The notes: generated by a model not told the origin, from the letters alone. A stretch of DNA of 7,448 bases from Candidatus Levyibacteriota bacterium (GCA_003173915.1 PPGL01000062.1:1-7448), one strand, 5' to 3'; counted from the stretch's first letter, positions 1 to 6,260 are shown. Translations and numbers: made by a program.

Positions 1-2
1 CA

Positions 3-968
3 TTTATTGCTCTTTTTGGCAATAGTCCATACGAAGAAGGAAATCGATCTGCATACAAGGAGTCCCGTCTTACCATGTGGCCTAACATGATGAAATTTGC
101 AAAAGTGCAAGGAGATAGGGATACTGTTGGATTTCCTCAAAAACGCTTTACAACACTTGCACAGTATTTTTCTTGGATGCATGGAGGAAAAACAGGACTA
201 TTTTTTGTTTTGGGATCAAGCAATTACAAACATCTCGGATCGTCAATTCTTACTGTTGTTGGATATCCATCAGTACTTGAGTATCTTTCCAAACCTACTT
301 GGGACGCGTTTGCGCTCGAAGAACTTGTGGGAAATTTTCCTCCAAAACCAATCACTATTACCTCAGATATTCGTCATATGGAACCATTACAATTCCAACA
401 ATTTACAGGCGCACGAATTAGATACAAATTAAAAAATGTAGAAGCATTTGATACTCCTGCATTTCTTCAAGCTTGCAAAAAATTAGATCAACGAGAGGTT
501 GAAGAAATATTTGCCAAACACACAGAATATATGTATATAGAAGGGCGAGATCCAGGAGCAAATTTTCCAGACGCAGAGTTACTTGAACATGGAGAACAGA
601 TTGCCCACACAACATATATTGCACCTGCGGCACTCCAAGCAGGATTGTTGAGAAACCTAGACAAAGCAAAAAACTACATTGATAGTTTTCCGTGGGAAAA
701 ACTTGGCAAACTTCGAGAAGAAGCAATAAAAAATGGGCTACATGGGACAACAGATGGAACTTCTGTGTATGAGTTTACAAAAAAGATTGTGCAACTTGCT
801 GGAGAAGGCCTGAACAAAGAAGAACAACAATATCTTGCATATCCTGAATTTGTCCTCACAAACAAACAAAACGGCGCAGACCGAGCACTAGCATTTGTTG
901 ACAAGCAAAAGGGATCACTCGAAAAACGATTACAAGCATTGGTCAAACATAGAGAAGTAATTGTATGA
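3..968 (+). CDS. Glutamate-cysteine ligase-like enzyme (GCS2 family), 5' partial
   Basis: The reading frame is open from the left edge (first codons read FIALFGNSPYEEGNRSAYKE), so the ATG at 75 is internal and the true start lies outside the window; about 321 codons are visible. The block ALFGNSPYEEG followed by W-P resembles the NSPYxDG segment of carboxylate-amine/glutamate-cysteine ligases. The motif YIEGRDPGANFPD, about 180 residues into the visible part, resembles the YLExRxxDxNP core of that fold. The C-terminal helix pattern (VQLAGEGLNKEEQQYL) also matches. Family members join the gamma-carboxyl of glutamate to an amine using ATP and Mg2+ in the cytosol; the acceptor here is unknown and need not be cysteine. 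The stop overlaps the next gene's start (ATGA), so translation is probably coupled. The family call comes from recalled motifs and is moderately sure; the substrate is not. Confidence 0.6.
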   Translation, partial: FIALFGNSPYEEGNRSAYKESRLTMWPNMMKFAKVQGDRDTVGFPQKRFTTLAQYFSWMHGGKTGLFFVLGSSNYKHLGSSILTVVGYPSVLEYLSKPTWDAFALEELVGNFPPKPITITSDIRHMEPLQFQQFTGARIRYKLKNVEAFDTPAFLQACKKLDQREVEEIFAKHTEYMYIEGRDPGANFPDAELLEHGEQIAHTTYIAPAALQAGLLRNLDKAKNYIDSFPWEKLGKLREEAIKNGLHGTTDGTSVYEFTKKIVQLAGEGLNKEEQQYLAYPEFVLTNKQNGADRALAFVDKQKGSLEKRLQALVKHREVIV

Positions 969-1762
969 GCACAGAAGGTTCACGTATTTCCCATATCGCT
1001 CCAAGAGGCAGAATTTTATTTGTTGATGCACAACCAGCAAGCATTATGCAACAAGCTAGATTTGATACAGGAGCCTATACAGCATGGATTGAACGCGCAT
1101 TAGGATTACCACACGGAACAAGAAATCTCGTTACAGTAAATTTATTTGATGGAAGAGAAAGCCTTCCAAGACTTGATGAAGTGAGTGCTATTATTATTGG
1201 TGGATCAGCACGATCTGTATACGAAGCAAGTCAAAGTGTAACAGAAGGAGAAACATTTGTTAGAGAAGCCGTTGCAAGAGACAAACCGCTTCTTGCACTT
1301 TGTTTTGGACAACAATTAGTAGCTGATGCTCTTGGAGGAAAAGTTGTAAAAAGTCCTAATGAAGCAGAAACAGGCATTACAACAATCAGACTAACAGACG
1401 AGGGATTGCGAGACCCACTTTTTGATGGAATGTCACTTACTTTTGAAGCAGTATCAAGTCATGGAGACGCAGTTGTAGATCTTCCACCTGAAGCACGAAG
1501 ACTTGCGCTAAGCACCCGACATGCAAATCAAGCACTTGCGTTGGGAGATACTATTAGAACAGTACAGTTCCATCCAGAAATTACACCAGATGCTCTTGCC
1601 CAATTGGTATTGGCACGAAGAGAACAGATTATGAAGCAACGAGGAATGACGCCTGCAGAATTTTCTGAATTTATTGCACAGATTCGTCAATCTGATACAA
1701 GTCAGGCAATGCTTATTGTGCAAAATTTTGATAGACATTTTGCAACACCATCAGTACAATAA
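965..1762 (+). CDS. Class I glutamine amidotransferase-like protein
   Basis: The product has 265 residues and resembles the GMP-synthase-type GATase domain. Visible features in order are an oxyanion-type glycine turn IIIGGSARSVYE (residues 76-87), the nucleophile elbow LALCFGQQ with Cys113, a SSHGD loop (164-168), and FHPE with His203 and Glu205. The Cys-His-Glu triad is therefore complete. A roughly 60-residue helical C-terminal tail follows the domain. Family members release ammonia from glutamine for a partner synthetase, or hydrolyse gamma-glutamyl bonds as PuuD does. There is no synthetase domain in the same chain. The ATG overlaps the stop of the upstream ligase by four bases, so the ligase is a natural partner; ammonia donation to it or hydrolysis of its gamma-glutamyl product are both possible. 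Only a weak purine run (GAGAAG) precedes the start. Confidence 0.85.
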   Translation: MSTEGSRISHIAPRGRILFVDAQPASIMQQARFDTGAYTAWIERALGLPHGTRNLVTVNLFDGRESLPRLDEVSAIIIGGSARSVYEASQSVTEGETFVREAVARDKPLLALCFGQQLVADALGGKVVKSPNEAETGITTIRLTDEGLRDPLFDGMSLTFEAVSSHGDAVVDLPPEARRLALSTRHANQALALGDTIRTVQFHPEITPDALAQLVLARREQIMKQRGMTPAEFSEFIAQIRQSDTSQAMLIVQNFDRHFATPSVQ

Positions 1763-1773
1763 ATAGTAAACAT

Positions 1774-2883
1774 ATGAAGATTAAAAAAATTACATTGCAC
1801 CGTGTTGAAATTCCAATGGTAACATCCTTTACCACAAGTTTTGGAACCCTCACCAGAAAACCTACTGCTATTGTACAAATTCAAACAGACAATGGTATTG
1901 TTGGGTATGGTGAATCTTCTGCATTTGGATTTCCTTTTTACAATTCCGAATCAACTGACAGCTGCATACTTGTCTTAAAAGACTATATTGCGCCGCTTGT
2001 ACTGAATAAAGAATTTACGACAGTCGAAGAGCTTAGGCAGATGTTTTCTTCTATAAAGGGTAATAATTTTGCCAAAACAGGTCTTGAGACAGCAGTGTGG
2101 ATGGCAATGTCTCTTGAGGAAAATAAATCTTTGAAAGAACTCCTTGGCGGAACGCGTGATAAGATTGGTGTTGGGGAAAGTCTTGGCATCAAATCAACAG
2201 TTGAAGAAACACTTGAAGAGGTAGATCTCAGACTCAAACAAGGATTTCAGCGGATTAAAGTTAAGACCAAACCTGGCTGGGATGTTCAGCTTGTTGAAGC
2301 GATTCGAGAGAAATTTGGAGACATTCCACTTATGGTTGATGCAAATTCGTCCTACACACTCAAACAGCTACCAATCATGAAACAAATGGACAAATACAAT
2401 CTAATGATGACCGAACAACCCTTGGCTGATGATGATATTGTAGACCACGCAGTGTTGCAAAAAGAAATCACAACACCAGTCTGTCTTGATGAAAGTATTC
2501 ACTCAGCAGAAGATGTAAGACGAGCACTTTCTATTGGTGCGTGTAAAATAATCAATATCAAACCAGGTCGTGTTGGAGGGCTTTTGGAAAGTAAAAAAAT
2601 TCATGACCTCTGTCAAAAAAACAACATTGGTGTCTGGTGTGGAGGAATGCTTGAATCAGGAATTGGCAGGGCATTTAATATTGCCATTGCATCACTTCCA
2701 AATTACATCTATCCAGCAGATATGTCACCAGTACACTTTTTCTATAAAGATGATTTGGTTACAGATAGTTTTACCGTTGATAAAAAAGGATTTATAGACG
2801 TACCAACAACGCCTGGTCTTGGGTTTACTGTTGATGAGAAGAAAATAAAAAAATATACCACGGCAACGAGTATCCTTGAATAA
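1774..2883 (+). CDS. N-succinylamino acid racemase / o-succinylbenzoate synthase family (enolase superfamily)
   Basis: The 369-residue length is typical for the NSAR/OSBS group. All catalytic landmarks are present: the KxK motif K162-V-K164 in IKVKTKPGWD, metal ligands D189 (MVDAN), E214 (MTEQP) and D239 (CLDES), and the opposite-face lysine K263 in IKPGRVGG. The downstream WCGGMLESGIGRA segment (289-300) is also characteristic. Related enzymes either dehydrate SHCHC in menaquinone synthesis or racemise N-succinylamino acids; the sequence alone does not separate the two. No other menaquinone gene is visible, and an M20 deacylase follows one base after the stop, so I favour racemisation of N-succinyl (or dipeptide) substrates. 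L-Ala-D/L-Glu epimerase is a more distant alternative. The gene starts 11 bases after the amidotransferase stop, without a clear Shine-Dalgarno sequence. Confidence 0.88.
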   Translation: MKIKKITLHRVEIPMVTSFTTSFGTLTRKPTAIVQIQTDNGIVGYGESSAFGFPFYNSESTDSCILVLKDYIAPLVLNKEFTTVEELRQMFSSIKGNNFAKTGLETAVWMAMSLEENKSLKELLGGTRDKIGVGESLGIKSTVEETLEEVDLRLKQGFQRIKVKTKPGWDVQLVEAIREKFGDIPLMVDANSSYTLKQLPIMKQMDKYNLMMTEQPLADDDIVDHAVLQKEITTPVCLDESIHSAEDVRRALSIGACKIINIKPGRVGGLLESKKIHDLCQKNNIGVWCGGMLESGIGRAFNIAIASLPNYIYPADMSPVHFFYKDDLVTDSFTVDKKGFIDVPTTPGLGFTVDEKKIKKYTTATSILE

Positions 2884-2884
2884 T

Positions 2885-3958
2885 ATGCAAAAAGATTTTT
2901 TATCACTTGCTAAAAAACTTATGCATATCCCATCTGTCGAGGATAATCCTCAGGCACTACAAGAAGTATTAAACGAAGCAAAAATATATCTTTCTGGTTT
3001 TACCATTGAGGAATTTGAACAAAACGGCAAACCAAGTTTGCTGGCATACATTGGAAACAAACGACCGGAAAAATTCAAGCTTCTTCTCAATGCTCATCTT
3101 GATGTTGTCCCGGGCAAACCCGAACAATTTCAACCTAAAGAACAAAAAGGCAAACTGTATGGTCGCGGCGCATACGACATGAAAGCAGCGGCTGCTGTAA
3201 TGATTGTTCTTTTTGCAGAACTTGCAAAAAAAGTTTCGTATCCACTTGGCCTGCAGCTTGTTACTGATGAAGAACTAGGAGGACAAGACGGAACAAAGTA
3301 TCAACTCCAAGAAGGAGTCTTGGCAGACTTTGTTATTGCAGGAGAAAATACAAATCTTGCAGTAAAAGATAAAGCAAAGGGAATTATTTGGGTTACCCTG
3401 ACAGCACATGGAAAAACAGCACATGGTGCCAAACCCTGGCTTGGAGAGAATGCAATTATCAAACTCATGCATGTTGTTGAAGGCCTTTTTGAAACATATC
3501 CAATACCCGAAAAAGAAGCATGGCAAACAACAATAAATCTTGAGAGACTCGATACCAACAATCATGCATTCAATAAAATTCCAGACACGGCAACTGCGTA
3601 CTTAGATATCCGCTATGTCCCTTCAGATAAAAATGCAATTTTACAACAATTAAAAACACTAGAATCCGAACATATTACTGTACATATCGTTTTGGAAGAA
3701 CCAGCAATGGAAACAGATATACATACCCTATATTTTCAGCGTCTTCTAAATTCAATTGAAAGCATAACCGGGAAAAAAGCAGAAATTCTTCAAGGCCATG
3801 GAGCATCAGATATTCGATTTTATACAAGTACTGGAACTCCAGCAACTGAATTTGGGCCAATTGGTGAAGGGGACCATCAAGACAATGAATGGGTAAATAT
3901 ACAAAGTTTAGAGACATATTACGAAATTCTTAAAAAATTCATGCTTGACGTACAGTAA
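2885..3958 (+). CDS. M20 family metallopeptidase/deacylase (DapE/ArgE type)
   Basis: From ATG 2885 the protein has 357 residues. The di-zinc signature is complete: H71 and D73 in NAHLDVVPG, D98 in GRGAYDMKA, E129/E130 in VTDEELGG, E154 in IAGEN, and H331 in GEGDHQDNEW. The lid/dimerisation domain begins around TAHGKTAHGAKPWLGENA with H180. Enzymes of this type remove N-succinyl or N-acetyl groups from amino acids, or cleave small peptides, in the cytosol. A TTG at 2876 would overlap the racemase by 8 bases; I chose ATG 2885, which leaves a one-base gap and fits the family's N-terminus (FLSLAKKLMHIPSV). With the racemase directly upstream, an N-succinylamino acid desuccinylase is the most economical role, though DapE or a dipeptidase cannot be excluded. 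The last codons contain the -35 box of the next promoter. Confidence 0.87.
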   Translation: MQKDFLSLAKKLMHIPSVEDNPQALQEVLNEAKIYLSGFTIEEFEQNGKPSLLAYIGNKRPEKFKLLLNAHLDVVPGKPEQFQPKEQKGKLYGRGAYDMKAAAAVMIVLFAELAKKVSYPLGLQLVTDEELGGQDGTKYQLQEGVLADFVIAGENTNLAVKDKAKGIIWVTLTAHGKTAHGAKPWLGENAIIKLMHVVEGLFETYPIPEKEAWQTTINLERLDTNNHAFNKIPDTATAYLDIRYVPSDKNAILQQLKTLESEHITVHIVLEEPAMETDIHTLYFQRLLNSIESITGKKAEILQGHGASDIRFYTSTGTPATEFGPIGEGDHQDNEWVNIQSLETYYEILKKFMLDVQ

Positions 3959-3973
3959 AATTTATCGTATAGT
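3945..3973 (+). promoter_or_regulatory. Sigma70-type promoter before the leader ORF
   Basis: TTGACG (3945-3950), a 17-base spacer and TATAGT (3968-3973) form a near-consensus promoter. The -35 box lies inside the last codons of the M20 gene. Transcription would be expected to start near 3980-3981, that is at the ATG of the short leader ORF, giving a leaderless transcript. Confidence 0.7.
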
Positions 3974-3980
3974 AATATCT

Positions 3981-4025
3981 ATGAACAAGCAATTTGCACA
4001 AATTATTATTCTTCTTACCCGTTAA
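3981..4025 (+). CDS. Putative 14-residue leader peptide MNKQFAQIIILLTR
   Basis: The ORF reads ATG to TAA with three consecutive Ile codons (ATT, 4002-4010) and two consecutive Leu codons (CTT, 4011-4016), then Thr and Arg. It starts 7 bases after the -10 box, so the mRNA would begin at or next to the ATG; there is no room for a Shine-Dalgarno sequence. It ends 33 bases before a strong intrinsic terminator. Runs of regulatory codons before a terminator are the hallmark of amino-acid attenuators such as the ilv, leu and thr leaders. A chance ORF inside a small RNA is the main alternative, because only one sequence is at hand and AT-rich DNA readily encodes Ile. Confidence 0.45.
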   Translation: MNKQFAQIIILLTR

Positions 4026-4064
4026 GTCGGCGGAAGAATTGTTGTGCAAATGATTTATCCGCCG
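3992..4064 (+). promoter_or_regulatory. Attenuator-like alternative RNA structures
   Basis: Two competing folds are visible. First, ATTTGCACAA (3992-4001) pairs perfectly with TTGTGCAAAT (4042-4051), extended inward by ATTCTTC (4008-4014) with GAAGAAT (4033-4039). Second, CGGCGGA (4028-4034) pairs with TCCGCCG (4058-4064), which would break the terminator at 4059-4072. A ribosome stalled on the Ile/Leu codons would cover the first arm and leave 4028-4034 free to form the anti-terminator. A ribosome that reaches the stop at 4023-4025 would cover 4028-4034 and let the terminator form. The pairings are seen directly; the mechanism is inferred. Confidence 0.6.
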
Positions 4065-4079
4065 CAAGGCGGTTTTTTT
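4059..4079 (+). terminator. Intrinsic terminator
   Basis: CCGCC (4059-4063), a GCAA tetraloop (4064-4067) and GGCGG (4068-4072) are followed by seven T residues (4073-4079). It ends a transcript of roughly 100 bases from the promoter at 3945-3973 and also closes the upstream four-gene operon. Confidence 0.85.
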
Positions 4080-4150
4080 GTGTGAAAAATACTAATTTTA
4101 CTAGCAACTATCTTTCTTTACTTGGAATTATTCTTATTGAAAACTTCTGA

Positions 4151-4194
4151 GTGGGAGGATAGTGAATTTTACAACCTCCCACACGGGAGGTTGT
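4151..4194 (+). promoter_or_regulatory. Second set of mutually exclusive stems before the 4219 gene
   Basis: ACAACCTCCC (4171-4180), loop ACAC and GGGAGGTTGT (4185-4194) form a perfect 10-bp hairpin followed by TTTG. The same CCTCCC block can instead pair upstream, GTGGGAGG (4151-4158) with CCTCCCAC (4175-4182), or downstream, ACCTCC (4174-4179) with the ribosome binding site GGAGGT (4205-4210). Three exclusive pairings of one segment just ahead of a start codon suggest a switch or a weak terminator. The stretch 4080-4150 between this and the first terminator holds nothing I recognise. Confidence 0.55.
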
Positions 4195-4200
4195 TTTGTA

Positions 4201-4221
4201 GAAAGGAGGTGAAAATATATG
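4201..4221 (+). promoter_or_regulatory. Strong Shine-Dalgarno leader of the 4219 gene
   Basis: GAAAGGAGGTGAAAA precedes ATATG, giving a near-perfect match to the 16S rRNA tail at normal spacing. It differs at a single position from the 21-base leader of the gene at 4878, while most other genes in the window have no clear Shine-Dalgarno box. Confidence 0.85.
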
Positions 4222-4749
4222 TTACCGGATTTTAAACCAAGACCAGGTGTTAGATATATAGCACCAGTATCATCACCAGTCGAAAGTGGTGTAAGAAAGG
4301 AAGGTGCTGTCGAATTAAGCGTTAAACGTCGACCTGGAACTCAGGAAAGATATGATGCTGTACGACGAAGACCAACATGGGATCCTGATGGTTCTCAAGA
4401 AGAAACACGGACAGTGTTGGATGCAAATGGAAAACCGCTAGAGTCTGTTACAGAAGTTGTTAATGCAGATGGTACACATAGGGGTACGTTAGGTAGCACT
4501 CAGTATGGTTATGATGCTCATGGCCGTTTAACTGGGGTGTATAAAAGAAAAGGAACTTTAGGATTTTACAGTACACACGACAGTTCTTCACAAAGTGAAC
4601 TTACTGAAGTTTCATACCCGGGCGATGATCCTACAAACGATTATGATTATACACAAACCAACACTCACACAGACCAAAACGGAAAGACAACAGTTCACAC
4701 TGATACACCTAACATGAGAAAAGCACGGGTAGGTACAGGTGGTTTGTAA
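4219..4749 (+). CDS. Uncharacterised 176-residue protein with a YD-repeat-like segment
   Basis: I do not recognise this protein. The start is fixed by the strong Shine-Dalgarno box 8 bases upstream. There is no signal peptide, membrane segment or cysteine. The N-terminal 60 residues are basic and proline-rich (FKPRPGVRYIAP, VKRRPGTQ). The middle (about 70-120) is polar and beta-like: LDANGKPLESVTEV, NADGTHRGT and YGYDAHGRLTGVY, the last resembling a single RHS/YD repeat. The C-terminal third is rich in Asp, Thr, Ser, Asn and His (NDYDYTQTNTHTDQNGKTT) and ends in basic residues. It is far too short to be an RHS toxin; a small polar extracellular-type or disordered protein is possible. It sits downstream of two attenuator-like structures and upstream of the first copy of the repeated hairpin, and probably shares a transcript with the Ldh_2-like gene. 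Confidence 0.7.
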   Translation: MLPDFKPRPGVRYIAPVSSPVESGVRKEGAVELSVKRRPGTQERYDAVRRRPTWDPDGSQEETRTVLDANGKPLESVTEVVNADGTHRGTLGSTQYGYDAHGRLTGVYKRKGTLGFYSTHDSSSQSELTEVSYPGDDPTNDYDYTQTNTHTDQNGKTTVHTDTPNMRKARVGTGGL

Positions 4750-4785
4750 TGGTTTACAATAACACGGCAGAAAAACAGCCGAGGA

Positions 4786-4881
4786 ATGGAGAATAAGCTC
4801 TATGGGGCGGAGGTTAGACTTGCATCCGATACTTCCGCTCCTGGAAAAAATTTTAAAAAGAAAGGAGGTGAAAAAATATGA
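4786..4881 (+). CDS. Possible 31-residue small ORF across the repeated hairpin
   Basis: ATG 4786 opens a 31-codon frame whose TGA overlaps the ATG of the Ldh_2-like gene (ATGA), an arrangement typical of coupled translation. It contains VRLASDTSAPGK, followed by a lysine/glycine-rich end encoded by the next gene's Shine-Dalgarno region. GAGG (4781-4784) lies only one base before the start, which is poor spacing. The corresponding frame in the second hairpin copy reads VRLASDTTTPGN but has no ATG. The bases coding for the shared residues are identical even at silent positions, so conservation of the nucleic acid, not a peptide, is the better explanation. Low confidence. Confidence 0.2.
   Translation: MENKLYGAEVRLASDTSAPGKNFKKKGGEKI
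4804..4844 (+). repeat. Repeated structured hairpin, copy 1
   Basis: GGGGCGGAGGT (4804-4814) pairs with ACTTCCGCTCC (4831-4841) around the 16-base loop TAGACTTGCATCCGAT (4815-4830). The element is identical to copy 2 at 35 of 41 positions. Four of the six differences lie in paired stem positions and keep pairing. It sits 20 bases before the ribosome binding site of the Ldh_2-like gene. The rest of the 4750-4877 spacer holds only a weak CGGC/GCCG stem (4765-4781). Confidence 0.8.
4860..4880 (+). promoter_or_regulatory. Strong Shine-Dalgarno leader of the Ldh_2-like gene
   Basis: GAAAGGAGGTGAAAAAATATG gives AGGAGGTG at good spacing from ATG 4878 and fixes this start. It matches the 4201-4221 leader at 20 of 21 positions. 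Confidence 0.85.
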
Positions 4882-5981
4882 GCAGAAATTTTAATGAACA
4901 AGCAATGCGCCCAAGGGCTGCCATGGATACAGGAGGAAGCTCTTTTGAAACTTCAGGTAATACGGTTCGTGTACCAGTAAGTAGATTACGAGCTCTGGGA
5001 ATGCATTTATTGACATCTGTATATGGACATAGTTCAGAGCACGCGGAAACTATGATGAATGTCATGATGTATTCACAAGTGAGAGATGGATCTCAAGGAT
5101 TAGTGAAATTAACTGGAGCCGGAATGCCAAGAAGCGAACACGAAAGACCAATGAAAGTTGAGCATAAAAGAGGAACAGCAGTTGCAAGTATAGATGGCGG
5201 ACAAAATCCAGGTATGGTAGTAATGCAAAAGGCCACAGAACTTGCAATGGAATTTGCTAGAAAATATGGAGTTGGCGTTGTGGTAACTCGCAATACTGGC
5301 GAAAGTACTGGAACTGGTTCAACAGGAGCTGTTGGATACTATGTCAAGCAAGTTGCAGAAAAAGGAATGTACGGACAAGCATTTTCTGGTGCTCTTCCCC
5401 TCGTTGCTCCGGAAGGAGGTAGTGAACGACTGCTTGCACCAAATGCATTAGCAATGGCAATGGAACAGGAAGGTGCCCAACCTGTTGTATACGATGCAAC
5501 AACAGCAGCAATGCCTTTCTATAGTGTTGTACAAGCAAAAGCTAACGGCAATTTATTGCCAACAGGTGCAGCATATGACAAAGAGGGCAACCCAACAAAT
5601 AATCCAAACGATGTTGTTGCAGGAGGAGCATTACGAACATGGGGAGGACATAAAGGGTCTGGACTTTCCATGATGCTAGAAATGGCAACAGGAGCACTCG
5701 CTGGAGCATCAACAGCGGGAGATTTAGGGAATGCTGACTGGGGCAATGTTGTCATTGTCGTAAACCCAGAAAAATATAATGTTTCTCGACGCTCTGTAGC
5801 AAAAGCTGTGAGAGCATTTGTAGAACGCGTTCATAATGTCAGGAAAGCACCTGGCTATCAAGATGTTCTTGTTCCAGGTGAAAGAGGTAATAGACGAGCA
5901 GCAGAAGTAGAAGAAGGCGGAGAAGTAGTTGTAAGCCAACAATTACTTCACGACTTAGAGGCAAAAGCTTCTGTGAATTAA
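4878..5981 (+). CDS. Ldh_2 family malate/lactate dehydrogenase-like protein, key histidines apparently lost
   Basis: The product has 367 residues, near the usual family length plus a polar N-terminal extension of about 30 residues. The family is recognised by the GYYVKQVAEKGMYG segment (153-166), the LAPNALAMAM stretch (186-195, where GTNPLAxAxP is usual), VVYDATTA (203-210), the TGAAYDKEGNPTNNP linker (229-243) and GGHKGSGLSMMLEM (256-269). Members reduce or oxidise 2-oxo/2-hydroxy acids or cyclic imines with NAD(P)H. The usual DSHGxxR active-site motif appears here as GSQGLVK (71-77), so His is replaced by Gln73 and Arg by Lys77. The usual NxxHxGxxGYY motif reads RNTGESTGTGSTGAVGYY (138-155), without the His and with a short insertion. 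The fold call is good; activity is doubtful, and a pseudoenzyme or altered chemistry is likely. It follows a strong Shine-Dalgarno box and the first repeated hairpin. Confidence 0.75.
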   Translation: MSRNFNEQAMRPRAAMDTGGSSFETSGNTVRVPVSRLRALGMHLLTSVYGHSSEHAETMMNVMMYSQVRDGSQGLVKLTGAGMPRSEHERPMKVEHKRGTAVASIDGGQNPGMVVMQKATELAMEFARKYGVGVVVTRNTGESTGTGSTGAVGYYVKQVAEKGMYGQAFSGALPLVAPEGGSERLLAPNALAMAMEQEGAQPVVYDATTAAMPFYSVVQAKANGNLLPTGAAYDKEGNPTNNPNDVVAGGALRTWGGHKGSGLSMMLEMATGALAGASTAGDLGNADWGNVVIVVNPEKYNVSRRSVAKAVRAFVERVHNVRKAPGYQDVLVPGERGNRRAAEVEEGGEVVVSQQLLHDLEAKASVN

Positions 5982-6245
5982 TTTTCTTGCCCCCTTACAG
6001 GAAGTACAACTGTTGGGGGCAACCCGGGAAAACAAAAAGAAAGTCTAGCACAAAGACAATTAAGAACATTATTATCTTCACCGGAATTAACTGGTCCAGG
6101 AAGACGGGTACGAGGAGAGATGCTTGGAGGAACAGCTTCTCCAGTGTTACAATCAGGACTAACCGAAAATCAACGACAGAGAGCGGAAGAAAGGAAAGCT
6201 CGGGAAAAGTTTTCGCACGATGGAGACGCAAGCAATGGGGTTTAA
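5982..6245 (+). pseudogene. Open frame behind the Ldh_2-like stop, no upstream start codon
   Basis: Directly after the TAA at 5979-5981 the same frame stays open for 87 codons to TAA 6243-6245, and its composition looks protein-like: LAQRQLRTLLSSPELTGPGR, then LTENQRQRAEERKAREK. No ATG, GTG or TTG occurs in frame before ATG 6120, which has GAGGAG (6112-6117) only two bases upstream and would give a 41-residue basic/acidic helical peptide. It could be the severed C-terminal tail of the Ldh_2-like protein or of a lost gene, a small gene starting at 6120, or a readthrough/recoding product. I do not recognise the sequence. Confidence 0.35.
5987..6022 (+). promoter_or_regulatory. Strong hairpin just after the Ldh_2-like stop codon
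   Basis: TTGCCCCC (5987-5994) pairs perfectly with GGGGGCAA (6015-6022), with an inner ACAG (5997-6000)/CTGT (6010-6013) stem. It begins five bases after the stop. The following bases are CCCGGGAAAAC, with no T-run on either side, so it is not a standard terminator. It may protect the 3' end of the mRNA or influence ribosomes at the stop. Confidence 0.6.
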
Positions 6246-6260
6246 AATCTAGTAAAGCCA

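Noticed and set aside
2876..2884. TTG 2876 as start of the M20 gene
   Set aside because: ATG 2885 in the same frame gives a family-like N-terminus and needs no rare start codon.
3961..4218. T-box riboswitch before the 4219 gene
   Set aside because: No T-box core sequence (AGGGTGGNACCGCG-like) or specifier-loop architecture is visible; the leader peptide model explains the terminator better.
5987..6022. Intrinsic terminator behind the Ldh_2-like gene
   Set aside because: The stem is strong but no T-run follows on either strand.
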